DNA of 43,314 bases, from the NCBI GenBank assembly GCA_034408745.1, contig JAWXCM010000181.1:1-43314 (forward strand). Direction: 5' to 3'. Below the pieces are notes generated by a model. The model was not told the origin of the DNA and made no database searches. It saw only the letters and a list, made by a program, of their open reading frames with translations. A program made the translations under genes and the position numbers. The stretch comes from JAWXCM01 sp034408745. Its GTDB lineage: Bacteria > Acidobacteriota > Terriglobia > Bryobacterales > Bryobacteraceae. Positions 33,067-41,964 of the stretch are shown piece after piece; position 1 is the stretch's first letter; every line of letters starts with the position of its first letter.

Positions 33067-35888
33067 CACGAGCCGTGAATTTCGTGCACAGACGCGGCGC
33101 AACTGGCGCACACCGTGGGACAGGCCGGGTCATTGCCAACGTCGCTGGTGTACTTCCAGCAGCGCTCGCATTTTTCGCCAGCCGCGCGGCCGACACGGAC
33201 GGCAAGTTCGCCGGAACCGGAATTTTCCAGATCCACCTGAGACACGATGAACAGACTGGGAAGCTCTGGCGCGTAGCGTTCGAGAAGCGGCAGCAGATCG
33301 CCGTTCGCGGCCAGGTGCACACGGGCTTCGAGGGGAGCGCCGATGAACTTCTCCTGGCGGCGGACCTCGAGTTCCTTCAGCACGGCGTCGCGAACCTCCA
33401 TCAGCTTCGCCCAGTCGGCCGACTTTGCGCGAGCCGATTCAGGGAGCCCTTCGGTCAGCTCTTCCGCTGTCGGGAAGTAAGCAAGGTGGACGCTGTCGGG
33501 CTCACTGGAGCAGAGTCGCATGTGGCTCCAGACCTCGTCCGCGGTGAAGCTGAGAATGGGCGCAAGCAGACGGATCAATGCGTGGTTGATGCGGTACAGC
33601 GTGGTCTGCGCACTGCGCCGCGCCCGCGAATTCGGTGCCGCGGTGTAGAGCCGGTCCTTCGAAATGTCGAAATAAACCGAGCTTAACTGAATGGCAATAA
33701 AATCGTAAACCGCGCGATATACCTTATGAAATGCGTATTCGGCGTACCATGCGTTGCACTTTGTTATCAGGTCCGCGGTTTCGAGCAGGATCCACTGGTC
33801 CACGTCGAGCATCTGTTCGCCGGGAAGCGCGCTTGAGACGGGGTCGAAATCGTACAGATTGCCGAGAGCGTAGCGGAACGTGTTGCGCATCTTGCGATAC
33901 GCCTCGGTGAGCCGCTGCATGATGGTGTCGGACAGCCGGACATCTTCGTTGTATTCGACCGATGCCACCCACAGGCGGAGGACGTCGGCGCCCACTTGTT
34001 TGATGATCTTGTCGGGCTCGATGACATTGCCCACGGACTTGGACATGGCACGACCCTCGCCGTCCAGCGTCCAGCCGTTGGTCAGGCATTCGCGATAGGG
34101 GGCCTGGCCTCGGAGGCCGACGCCGATCAGCAGGGAACTGTGGAACCAGCCGCGATACTGATCGCCGCCCTCGAGGTACATGTCTGACGGCCAGGGCAGT
34201 TCGGGATCATGGCCGAGCACCGCCATGTGGCTGGACCCGGAGTCGAACCAAACGTCGAGAATGTCGCCTTCCTTGGTGAAGTTGCCGCAGCCGCATTTCG
34301 CGCAGGTTGTACCGGGCGGGATCAGCTCCTCGGGCGTACGTTCATACCAGACGTCGGCCGAGTGTTCCTCAAACAGGTCCACGACGGCGTCGAGTATCTT
34401 GCGGTCGGTGAGCGGCTCGCGACAGTCGTTACAATAGAACACGACGATTGGCACGCCCCAGACGCGCTGGCGCGAGATGCACCAGTCGGGACGGTCCCGA
34501 ATCATGTTGTAGATGCGTTCTTCGCCCCATGTGGGCAGCCACTTGACGTTGCGGACGGCGTTCAGCGCGTTCTGCCGAAGATCGTTGCGGTCCATGCCGA
34601 TGAACCACTGTTCCGTTGCCCGGAAAATGGTCGGCTTGTGACAGCGCCAGCAGTGCGGGTAGGAGTGATCCACGTTGCGCGTGGCCAGCAGTGCGCCATG
34701 CTGCTTCAGGATCTCGATAACCAGCGGATTGGCCTGCCAGACGGTTTTGCCGATCAGCTCTTCGGGCAGCACTCCATCGGCGCCCTCGGCGTGCCAGAAG
34801 CGGCCCGCTGCGTCGACGGGGCAGTATGTCGGGATGCCGTACTTCATGCCGGCGACGTAATCTTCGTGTCCGTGGCCTGGCGCCGTGTGTACCGCGCCCG
34901 TGCCGGCTTCCAGCGTCACGTGGTCGGCGAGAATGCCTTTCGAATCGCGCTCAAGGAAGGGATGGCGGAAGACCGCGCCCTCCAGTTTGCGGCCGGGGAA
35001 TGAAGCGAGGATGTTCTCCCATTCCCAGCCAATCGCGTCGGTACAGGCCTGCAGCAGTTCCCGGGCGACGATGTACACATCGCGGCCGACCTCCACCGCG
35101 ACGTACTCGAAATTCGGGTTGTAGGCGATGGCCATGTTGGCCGGGATGGTCCATGGCGTAGTGGTCCAGATCAGGCCGTACACCTTGCGCCACGCGAGTG
35201 CCGGGTCGATGTTGGCCGCGTCGGAGGTGAGTTCGAAGCGCACGTGGATGGACGGGCTGGAGTGGTTCTCATACTCCACTTCGGCCTCGGCCAGCGCGGT
35301 GCGGTCATTGATGCACCAGTTCACGGGCTTCAGGCCCTTGTATACGTAGCCTTTGTCGAGGAAGTCGACAAAATTACGCGCGATGACGGCCTGATACTTC
35401 GGCGCCATCGTGAGGTACGGGTTGTCCCAGCGGCCGAGAATGCCGAGGCGGATGAAGTCTTTCTTCTGGAGCTCGACGTATTTTGCGGCGTACTTGCGGC
35501 ACTCCTTTCGGATCTGCGCCGGGGTCATGTGCGCTTTTTTCGAACCAAGCTCGGTGTCGACCTTGATCTCGATGGGCAGGCCGTGGCAGTCCCAGCCGGG
35601 AACGTAGGGCGCGTCGAAGCCGGCCATGGTCTTTGTTTTTACGACAAAGTCCTTGAGCGACTTGTTGAAGGCGTGTCCCAGGTGGATGTTGCCGTTGGCG
35701 TAGGGAGGGCCGTCGTGGAGGACGTATTTCGGGCGGCCGGCGCGGCTCGCGCGAATTCGGCCATAGAGGTCCGACGCGGTCCACTTTTCCAGCAGTCGCG
35801 GTTCAAGCTGCGGCAGGTTTCCCTTCATGGGGAAATCTGTTTTAGGCAGATTGACCGTCTTTTTGAGGTCGAATTCGGGGCCTTCCAT
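33066..35888 (-). CDS. ileS: Isoleucyl-tRNA synthetase
   Basis: A 940-residue class Ia synthetase that charges tRNA-Ile. The HIGH motif appears as H69-LGH72 in GNIHLGHAF; the KMSKS motif appears as AMSKSVGN, with Met preceded by Ala. An editing domain (TTTPWTIPANMAI) and a C-terminal zinc finger of the CERCW ... CASC type are present, as in the bacterial eubacterial form. ATG at 35888 is chosen: GGGAG lies 9 nt upstream, while the 45-residue extension to 36023 has no family similarity. Divergent from the small gene at 36044. Confidence 0.96.
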   Translation of the reverse strand: MEGPEFDLKKTVNLPKTDFPMKGNLPQLEPRLLEKWTASDLYGRIRASRAGRPKYVLHDGPPYANGNIHLGHAFNKSLKDFVVKTKTMAGFDAPYVPGWDCHGLPIEIKVDTELGSKKAHMTPAQIRKECRKYAAKYVELQKKDFIRLGILGRWDNPYLTMAPKYQAVIARNFVDFLDKGYVYKGLKPVNWCINDRTALAEAEVEYENHSSPSIHVRFELTSDAANIDPALAWRKVYGLIWTTTPWTIPANMAIAYNPNFEYVAVEVGRDVYIVARELLQACTDAIGWEWENILASFPGRKLEGAVFRHPFLERDSKGILADHVTLEAGTGAVHTAPGHGHEDYVAGMKYGIPTYCPVDAAGRFWHAEGADGVLPEELIGKTVWQANPLVIEILKQHGALLATRNVDHSYPHCWRCHKPTIFRATEQWFIGMDRNDLRQNALNAVRNVKWLPTWGEERIYNMIRDRPDWCISRQRVWGVPIVVFYCNDCREPLTDRKILDAVVDLFEEHSADVWYERTPEELIPPGTTCAKCGCGNFTKEGDILDVWFDSGSSHMAVLGHDPELPWPSDMYLEGGDQYRGWFHSSLLIGVGLRGQAPYRECLTNGWTLDGEGRAMSKSVGNVIEPDKIIKQVGADVLRLWVASVEYNEDVRLSDTIMQRLTEAYRKMRNTFRYALGNLYDFDPVSSALPGEQMLDVDQWILLETADLITKCNAWYAEYAFHKVYRAVYDFIAIQLSSVYFDISKDRLYTAAPNSRARRSAQTTLYRINHALIRLLAPILSFTADEVWSHMRLCSSEPDSVHLAYFPTAEELTEGLPESARAKSADWAKLMEVRDAVLKELEVRRQEKFIGAPLEARVHLAANGDLLPLLERYAPELPSLFIVSQVDLENSGSGELAVRVGRAAGEKCERCWKYTSDVGNDPACPTVCASCAASVHEIHGS

Positions 35889-36043
35889 GAGCTGTAACTC
35901 CCATAGTAACAGGCAGGTGCGGGCGGAAATGCGTCTTGTGATCCTTACCCGCCGCAGGGGTATGTACATCCAGGGAAAAAGGGTGTATAGATGAATTACG
36001 GATGCGTTACAGTTTGGATGCATTCGGGTAACAGGAGGACGCG

Positions 36044-36379
36044 GTGCGACTCAGACGGGCAGCTGGACTGGCAGCACTGGTGATGACGGCGGGGTTTGGG
36101 CTCTCAGCGAGTTCGAGCGCCGAGCGCGACCTGCAGGATCAGGTGATGCGCTCACAACTCCGGGCTTACGAACAGCAGCGCAAAAATACGGAGGAGGCAT
36201 TTCGCCGCGATTTCGAGTTAAAGTTCAACCGCGTGGTCAAAGCTGCCCAGGAGTTCTCAAGGGCTTACAACGAGCAGAAAGGCATGACGTGGCCGCAAGA
36301 CAAGGCCGAGGCTCTGAGTAAGGCGATGGCCGACCTCCAGAAACAGCAGCAGTTTCGGAGCGTGTCGGCGCGGCGTTAG
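36044..36379 (+). CDS. Small exported coiled-coil protein, function unknown
   Basis: A 111-residue protein beginning with GTG at 36044, with a strong AGGAGG (36033-36038) five bases upstream, which decides the start. A signal peptide (about 1-26, ending SASSSA) precedes a highly charged helical region (ERDLQDQVMRSQLRAYEQQR onwards) likely to form a coiled coil. No family recognised. It lies 40 nt upstream of a sulfatase on the same strand and might be co-transcribed with it. Confidence 0.65.
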   Translation: MRLRRAAGLAALVMTAGFGLSASSSAERDLQDQVMRSQLRAYEQQRKNTEEAFRRDFELKFNRVVKAAQEFSRAYNEQKGMTWPQDKAEALSKAMADLQKQQQFRSVSARR

Positions 36380-36419
36380 TTTTGAAAGCCGCGGGCCGGC
36401 CGCGATAGGATAACCGGCA

Positions 36420-37886
36420 ATGACATCTCGCCGCGAATTTCTCGCCAGCCTGGCTGCCGCCGGCCTCGGAGCCAGCGCCGCCACGCCGCAGCGCCCGAAC
36501 ATTGTGATGGTGTCGGTCGACGATATGAACGACTGGGTTGGCTGCCTGGGCGGCTACGAAGGCGTGAAGACCCCGAATATCGACCGCCTGGCGAAACGGG
36601 GCGTCCTGTTTCGCAACGCTCACGCCGCCTCTCCGCTGTGCAACCCGTCGCGGACGGCTTTGTTTACCGGGCTTCGGCCGTCGACCTCCGGCGTCTATGA
36701 CAACGAGCAGTGGTGGCGGCCGGCGCTGCCTGATGTCGAGACGATCCCGCAGTACTTCCGCAAGCACGGCTACACGGCAGTCGGAGCGGGGAAGATCCTG
36801 CATCACAACGCGGGCTTCAATCCGCCCGACCAGTGGGACGATTTTCAACTGCAGGAGTTCGACGACCCGTGGTATCGGCGTCCGGAGTGGTACCCGTGGA
36901 ACAAGAAGGTGCCAAACCCCGCCGGGCATCCGTACAACGGCATTAAGAACATCCAGGGCGAGTTCGACTGGGGCGTGCTCCCGAAGCCTGAAGAAGCCTA
37001 CGGCGACATGAAGGCGGTTGAGTACGGACGCCGCTTCCTCAGTCAGAAGCACGACAAGCCATTTCTGCTGTGTGTCGGTCTGTGGCACCCGCACATCCCG
37101 ATGTTCGCGCCTCAGAAGTATTTCGACCTCTATAAGGACCGTGACATCCGGCTCCCCATCAACCCGGAGGACGATTTCGAGGACATCCCGGAGGCCGGAC
37201 GCCGGATGGCGGCGGCGAGGCGGGAGGAACACGACACCATCGTGAAAGAAGGGAAGTGGAAGGACGCGATCCACGCTTATCTGGCCAGTATTTCGTTTGC
37301 CGATCACATGGTGGGCATGATGCTGGACGCAGTGGACAGGAGCGCCTACGCGAAGAACACGATCTTCGTTTTCTGGTCGGACAACGGGTGGCACCTTGGC
37401 GAGAAGATCCACTGGCACAAGTCGACCTTATGGCAGAGGGCGACGCACATTCCGTGGATTTTCGCGGGGCCTGGGATGAAGGCCGCGGGAACGCCGCGCA
37501 ACCAGGCGGTCACGTTGATGGATATGTACCCGACGCTGGTCGATTATGCGGGTCTCCCGAAGAATCCGGCGAATGAGGGAATCACGCTGCGGGACCTGCT
37601 GGAGGACCCGAAAGCGAAGCGTGGGCCCGTGGTCATCGACTTCATGAAGGGCAATCACGCGGTCCGGGACGAACGGTTCCGCTATATCCGCTATCACGAT
37701 GGCAGCGAAGAACTGTACGACGAGCTAAACGATCCGCAGGACTTTCACAACCTCGCCTCGAAGCCCGAGCACGCGGCGCGGAAAGCGGAGTTCGCGAAAC
37801 TGATTCCGAAGAAGGTCGCTGAGCCCGTTCCGGCGCGGTCGGCGTACGATTTCGACTTCGCGACGCACACGTGGAAGCGAAAATAA
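36420..37886 (+). CDS. Tat-exported sulfatase (iduronate-2-sulfatase-like)
   Basis: A 488-residue type I sulfatase. Tat signal SRREFLASLAAAGLG, metal-binding DD at 34-35 (VSVDDMNDW) and formylglycine motif C74-N-P-S-R78 are intact. MNDW, KTPNIDRLAKRGVLF and WSDNGWHLGEK are typical of iduronate-2-sulfatase-like enzymes. Substrate is probably a sulfated glycan, but unproven. It differs in length and sequence from the sulfatase at 8617. No outer membrane receptor gene is adjacent to this one. Confidence 0.91.
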   Translation: MTSRREFLASLAAAGLGASAATPQRPNIVMVSVDDMNDWVGCLGGYEGVKTPNIDRLAKRGVLFRNAHAASPLCNPSRTALFTGLRPSTSGVYDNEQWWRPALPDVETIPQYFRKHGYTAVGAGKILHHNAGFNPPDQWDDFQLQEFDDPWYRRPEWYPWNKKVPNPAGHPYNGIKNIQGEFDWGVLPKPEEAYGDMKAVEYGRRFLSQKHDKPFLLCVGLWHPHIPMFAPQKYFDLYKDRDIRLPINPEDDFEDIPEAGRRMAAARREEHDTIVKEGKWKDAIHAYLASISFADHMVGMMLDAVDRSAYAKNTIFVFWSDNGWHLGEKIHWHKSTLWQRATHIPWIFAGPGMKAAGTPRNQAVTLMDMYPTLVDYAGLPKNPANEGITLRDLLEDPKAKRGPVVIDFMKGNHAVRDERFRYIRYHDGSEELYDELNDPQDFHNLASKPEHAARKAEFAKLIPKKVAEPVPARSAYDFDFATHTWKRK

Positions 37887-37982
37887 CCGATCGGTTCACG
37901 GATATCACATCCGGGTTAGTGGAATTGTACTAATCCGGCCTGATCTTCTAATTTTACAATAACTTACGTTCTGGCACTCCCC

Positions 37983-37998
37983 TGGCACTTCGCATGCA
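37983..37998 (+). promoter_or_regulatory. Candidate sigma-54 (-24/-12) promoter
   Basis: TGGCAC (37983-37988), five bases, then ATGCA (37994-37998) matches the TGGCAC-N5-TTGCW consensus with one mismatch, and the GG and GC doublets are exactly 10 nt apart as sigma-54 requires. A transcript start near 38009 would give a short leader before the AGGAG (38026-38030) and ATG (38040) of the next gene. No enhancer-binding regulator gene is in the window. Confidence 0.5.
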
Positions 37999-38039
37999 CT
38001 ATCTCTTCGCGTTGGCTGACCGAAAAGGAGATAAGGACC

Positions 38040-38459
38040 ATGAGACGCAACCTGATTCACTTTGCTTTGATGGCCGGAGTACTGGCCGTCACGGGTACCG
38101 CAGCGTTCGCACAAAACCTGCAGGCGAACATTCCGTTCGACTTCCAGGTGTCCGGCAAGACTCTCCCGGCTGGGCAGTATTCCCTGAACAGGCTCACGAT
38201 GTACACGGGCGCGGGCTGGACTCTGCGGCACTTCGGCGGCAGGGAGGCGGCGATGGCCATCAGCACAAGCGGTGGCGTACCGCGTCCGGAAACGCATAAC
38301 AAGCCGGGTGCATTAACGTTCAAATGCGTCGGTGCTGCCTGCGCTCTGCAGTCGCTGTATGCGCCTGGCGCGGTCTCAGGCTACGCCTTCCGAGCTGAGC
38401 CGCGCAATGTCGACCCGAAGGTCCAGGTGGCCACGATTCGCGTGGTTCGCGCCGACTGA
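38040..38459 (+). CDS. Small exported 'IPFDF' family protein, function unknown
   Basis: A 139-residue secreted protein with signal peptide ending TAAFAQ. The mature part begins NIPFDFQVSGKTLPAGQYSL, a pattern I recognise from a family common in acidobacteria, probably a small beta-sandwich; no function is established. Two cysteines (KCVGAACAL) could form a disulfide. AGGAG at 38026-38030 lies 9 nt before the ATG. A sigma-54-like promoter precedes it and a strong hairpin follows, so it appears to be a single-gene transcription unit. Confidence 0.8.
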   Translation: MRRNLIHFALMAGVLAVTGTAAFAQNLQANIPFDFQVSGKTLPAGQYSLNRLTMYTGAGWTLRHFGGREAAMAISTSGGVPRPETHNKPGALTFKCVGAACALQSLYAPGAVSGYAFRAEPRNVDPKVQVATIRVVRAD

Positions 38460-38471
38460 TCTCGGCTGCCT

Positions 38472-38499
38472 GGGGCCGCCGGCACTGGCCGGTGGTCCC
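38472..38499 (+). terminator. Strong hairpin after the IPFDF-family gene
   Basis: GGGGCCGCCGG (38472-38482) pairs with CCGGTGGTCCC (38489-38499) over 11 base pairs, including two G-U wobbles, around the loop CACTGG. It begins 13 nt after the stop codon. No clear T tract follows, so termination may depend on other factors, or the hairpin may protect the 3' end. Confidence 0.5.
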
Positions 38500-38554
38500 G
38501 GGTATGTTTGCGTCGCTGCGTGGCTGCTTCAAAAAGGAGTAGAATCAGAAGCTA

Positions 38555-40537
38555 ATGAAGGGCCTGTTTGCTCTAACTGGGATTTTTGCCGCAACGCTGC
38601 TGATCGCTGGCACGGTCGGAGAGAAGTATACCCCCGCCGAGCGACGACACTGGTCGTTCCGCGAACGCGTGCGCACGGAGCCGCCTAAGTTCGCCGATGC
38701 CGCGGCGAAGGGCTGGGTTCGCGGGCCGATTGACGCGTTTATCCTCGACAAACTGCGCAAAGAGGGACTACAGCCCGCGCCCGCGGCCGACCGGGTCGCG
38801 CTGATCCGTCGGGTGACGTTCGATTTAACGGGTCTGCCGCCAACGCCTGCTGAAGTGGACGCATTCCTCAAAGATTTGTCGCCGACTGCGTACGAGAAGC
38901 TGGTCGACCGGCTGCTGGCGAGTCCCGCATATGGCGAGCGCTGGGCGACTCACTGGCTGGACGTGGTCCGTTTTGCCGAGAGCGACGGCTTTGAGTACGA
39001 CACCCACCGCCGCGATGCGTGGCGCTACCGCGACTACGTGATCAAGGCGTTCAACGACGACAAGCCGTACGACCAGTTCGTCCGCGAGCAACTGGCGGGC
39101 GATGAGATGGACCCTAAGAACGAAGAGCTGCGGATCGCCTCCGGGTTCAACCGTCTGGGCCCACTGCGAAAGAACGCTGGTAATCAGGAAGTCGCCAGCA
39201 GCCGCAATGAAGTGCTGACGGAGATGACGAACGTGGTGGGATCCGGACTGCTCGGCGTGACGCTGGGGTGCGCGCGCTGCCACGACCACAAGTTCGATCC
39301 GATTCGACACACCGACTACTACCGCATGCAGGCTTTCTTCGCGGGCACGCATCCGAATGACGTCCCGCTGGCCAGTGAGGCGGAACAGGCGGCGTGGAAG
39401 ACAAAGAACGAGGCGCACGGCAAAGAAATGGCCGCCATGAAGAAGGCCATGAAGGGCCTTGCGGGCGACGGTTTGAAGTCGATGGAGCAGAAGCTGGCCG
39501 ACCTGGAGGACAAGGCTCCGGAGCCGCTCCCGAGCCTCTACGCGGTGGAGACGGACCGCGCCAAAGCGTCGCCGGTTCATGTGCTGGCGCGCGGCGACCA
39601 CCAGAACAAAGGTCAGGCGGTAGGAATGCGGACGCTGGGCGTGCTGTTGCCTGAAGATGCGCCGGAACTGTCGGTGGAAAAGCCGAGGACGGCGCTGGCC
39701 GAATGGATCACGGCGGCGGGGAATCCGCTGACCGCGCGGGTGGCGGTCAACCGAATGTGGAACTACCACTTCGGTCGCGGCATCGTCGCCACGCCCAACG
39801 ATTTCGGGCGCATGGGAGTCAGGCCGACGCATCCCGAACTGCTGGATTATCTGGCGAATCGCTTTGTGGAGGGCGGCTGGAAGTGGAAGCCGCTGCATCG
39901 CGAGATCCTGCTCAGCAGCACGTACCGACAGGGTTCGCGCAACCCGGTCTCGGCGAAGGTGGCCGAGGAAAAGGACCCGGAGAACAAGCTGCTCTGGAAG
40001 TTCACGCGACGTCGCCTGGAAGCCGAGGAAATTCGAGACGCGATGCTTACGGTGGCTGGGCGGCTCAACCGGAAGGTCGGCGGCCCGAGCATCATTGTGC
40101 CGGTCGACAAAGAGCTGCTGACGCTGCTGTACAAGCCTTCGCAGTGGGCGGTGACGCAGGATGCCACGGAGCACAACCGGCGCAGCGTGTACCTGCTGGC
40201 TAAGCGCAATCTGCGGCTGCCCTTTATGGAAGTGTTCGACGCGCCGGATGCGCAGATCAGTTGCGCGCGCAGGGAATCGAGCACGCATGCCCCGCAGGCG
40301 CTGGAACTGCTGAACGGGGACTTGTCGAACCGGCTGTCGCTGGATTTGACGGAGCGTCTGCAGACCGAAGGCGGATCAGACAAGTTGAAGCAAATCGACC
40401 TGGCGTACCGGATCGCCACGGGCCGGCCGCCGACGGTGAAGCAGCGGCAGATGGCGCTGGAGTTCCTGCGCACCCAGCCGCTGCGCGAGTTCGCTCTGGC
40501 GGTCCTGAATCTGAATCAGTTTTTGTACGTGGAGTGA
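38555..40537 (+). CDS. DUF1549/DUF1553 domain protein with c-type heme motif
   Basis: A 660-residue exported protein (signal at about 1-20). The DUF1549 half contains VTFDLTGLPPTPAEVDAFL, YGERWATHWLDVVRFAESDG and a heme-c motif C239-A-R-C242-H243 with DHKFDPI. The DUF1553 half contains PRTALAEWITAAGNPLTARV, VNRMWNYHFGRGIV and the QALELLNGD segment. This architecture accompanies DUF1501 proteins in planctomycetes and acidobacteria and is thought to be a periplasmic redox protein linked to glycan breakdown; the exact reaction is unknown. The DUF1501 gene begins 8 nt after its stop. Confidence 0.9.
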   Translation: MKGLFALTGIFAATLLIAGTVGEKYTPAERRHWSFRERVRTEPPKFADAAAKGWVRGPIDAFILDKLRKEGLQPAPAADRVALIRRVTFDLTGLPPTPAEVDAFLKDLSPTAYEKLVDRLLASPAYGERWATHWLDVVRFAESDGFEYDTHRRDAWRYRDYVIKAFNDDKPYDQFVREQLAGDEMDPKNEELRIASGFNRLGPLRKNAGNQEVASSRNEVLTEMTNVVGSGLLGVTLGCARCHDHKFDPIRHTDYYRMQAFFAGTHPNDVPLASEAEQAAWKTKNEAHGKEMAAMKKAMKGLAGDGLKSMEQKLADLEDKAPEPLPSLYAVETDRAKASPVHVLARGDHQNKGQAVGMRTLGVLLPEDAPELSVEKPRTALAEWITAAGNPLTARVAVNRMWNYHFGRGIVATPNDFGRMGVRPTHPELLDYLANRFVEGGWKWKPLHREILLSSTYRQGSRNPVSAKVAEEKDPENKLLWKFTRRRLEAEEIRDAMLTVAGRLNRKVGGPSIIVPVDKELLTLLYKPSQWAVTQDATEHNRRSVYLLAKRNLRLPFMEVFDAPDAQISCARRESSTHAPQALELLNGDLSNRLSLDLTERLQTEGGSDKLKQIDLAYRIATGRPPTVKQRQMALEFLRTQPLREFALAVLNLNQFLYVE

Positions 40538-40545
40538 GACAGCCG

Positions 40546-41958
40546 ATGCCACTTGAACATTCTCGACCGACTCGGAATCGACGTGAGTTTCTGTGCGACG
40601 CTTTCTGCGGTTTCGGCGCTCTGGCGTACACGCAGATGCTGCACGCGGCGGAGGCGCGTAATAACCCGCTGGCGGCGAAGCAGCCGCATATTCCAGCGAA
40701 GGCGAAGTCGGTGATTTTTCTCTTCATGGCGGGCGGGCCGAGCCATCTGGAGACCTTCGACCCCAAGCCGCTGCTGAACAAACTGCACGGCCAGAAGCGG
40801 CCTGCCGAGTTCGGGGAAGCGAAGTACCAGTTCGTCACCAACGAAGCGAAGATTCTTGGCAGCAAGCGCACGTTCGCGAAGTATGGAAAATCGGGAATCG
40901 ATGTCAGCGATCTGTTGCCGCACACGGCTTCGGTGATCGATGAACTGGCGGTGATTCGCTCCGTGCATGCCGATATGGTGGTGCACTCGGCGGCACAGTA
41001 CCAGCTGATGACGGGTCGAATCATTCCTGGTTTCCCGAGCATGGGCGCGTGGGTCCTGTACGGGCTGGGCGCAGAGACGGAATCGCTGCCGGCGTATGTG
41101 GTGCTTCCCGACCCGAAGGGCGCTCTGGAGGCGGGTCAGCCGATGTACTCGAACGGCTTTCTCCCTGCGGTGTATCAGCCGACGATGCTGCGTCCGGGGA
41201 GCAAGCCGGTGCTCAACCTCGACTTGCCGGATGGCATCACGCTCGACCAGCGGCGGAAGACGCTCGGGCTGATCCGCGGGTTGAACGAGGCGGCGATGGA
41301 GGGCAGGGATTCGGAGTTCGAAGCGCGCATCAGCTCCTACGATCTCGCGTTTCGGATGCAGACCGAAGCGCCAGCGGTGTTCGACATATCGAAGGAGTCC
41401 GAGGCGACGCGGGAGATGTACGGGATCGGCAAGGAGCCCACGGACGACTATGGACGCCGGTGTCTGCTGGCTCGGCGGATGGTGGAGAAGGGTGTGCGAT
41501 TCGTGTGCGTGGTGGCGGGCGGTGGACCCGGCAACATGCAGTGGGATGCGCACGACGATATCGAGGAGAACCATGTGCGGATGGCAGCGCACTCCGACCA
41601 GCCTGTCGCGGCTCTGATCAAGGACCTGAAGCAGCGCGGACTGCTGGATTCGACGCTGGTGGTTTGGGGTGGGGAGTTTGGGCGGTCGCCGGAAGCGCAG
41701 GGCGGGAAGGGGCGCGATCATCACAACCTCGGCTTCTCCATGTGGATGGCCGGGGGCGGTGTGAAGGGTGGCCAGGTGATCGGGGCTACCGATGCCATCG
41801 GGCTGCGAGCGGTGGAGAGCCCGTACCACTTCCGCGACGTACACACCACGATTCTGCACCAGCTGGGGCTGAACCAGGACGCGCTGAGCTTCATGCATCA
41901 GGGCCGGCGGGAACGGCTCACCGAAGTGCAGGGCACGGTGATTAAAGAAATTCTGTAG
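40546..41958 (+). CDS. DUF1501 domain protein (alkaline-phosphatase/sulfatase-like fold)
   Basis: A 470-residue protein with a Tat-like N-terminus (RNRREFLCDAFCGFGALAY) and a DUF1501 domain, distantly related to alkaline phosphatase/sulfatases. Typical segments are VIFLFMAGGPSHLETFDPK, HADMVVHSAAQYQLMTGR and VVWGGEFGRSPEAQ followed by GRDHHNLGFSMWMAGGG. ATG at 40546 is chosen because it starts the Tat region; the longer frame lies inside the upstream gene. It pairs with the DUF1549/1553 gene as is usual. Substrate unknown. Confidence 0.92.
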   Translation: MPLEHSRPTRNRREFLCDAFCGFGALAYTQMLHAAEARNNPLAAKQPHIPAKAKSVIFLFMAGGPSHLETFDPKPLLNKLHGQKRPAEFGEAKYQFVTNEAKILGSKRTFAKYGKSGIDVSDLLPHTASVIDELAVIRSVHADMVVHSAAQYQLMTGRIIPGFPSMGAWVLYGLGAETESLPAYVVLPDPKGALEAGQPMYSNGFLPAVYQPTMLRPGSKPVLNLDLPDGITLDQRRKTLGLIRGLNEAAMEGRDSEFEARISSYDLAFRMQTEAPAVFDISKESEATREMYGIGKEPTDDYGRRCLLARRMVEKGVRFVCVVAGGGPGNMQWDAHDDIEENHVRMAAHSDQPVAALIKDLKQRGLLDSTLVVWGGEFGRSPEAQGGKGRDHHNLGFSMWMAGGGVKGGQVIGATDAIGLRAVESPYHFRDVHTTILHQLGLNQDALSFMHQGRRERLTEVQGTVIKEIL

Positions 41959-41964
41959 CCGCCG

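Noticed and set aside
35889..36023. 45-residue N-terminal extension of ileS
   Set aside because: No similarity to IleS; a good ribosome site precedes the ATG at 35888.
35889..36043. T-box riboswitch or tRNA-like leader upstream of ileS
   Set aside because: The 155-nt divergent region shows no T-box sequence or specifier stem; only AT-richer, promoter-like sequence without a convincing match.
36237..37418. 393-codon minus-strand frame
   Set aside because: Antisense to the second sulfatase, whose catalytic motifs are intact; no independent evidence for coding.
38825..40288. 487-codon minus-strand frame
   Set aside because: Antisense to the DUF1549/1553 gene, which has family motifs and heme site; shadow frame.
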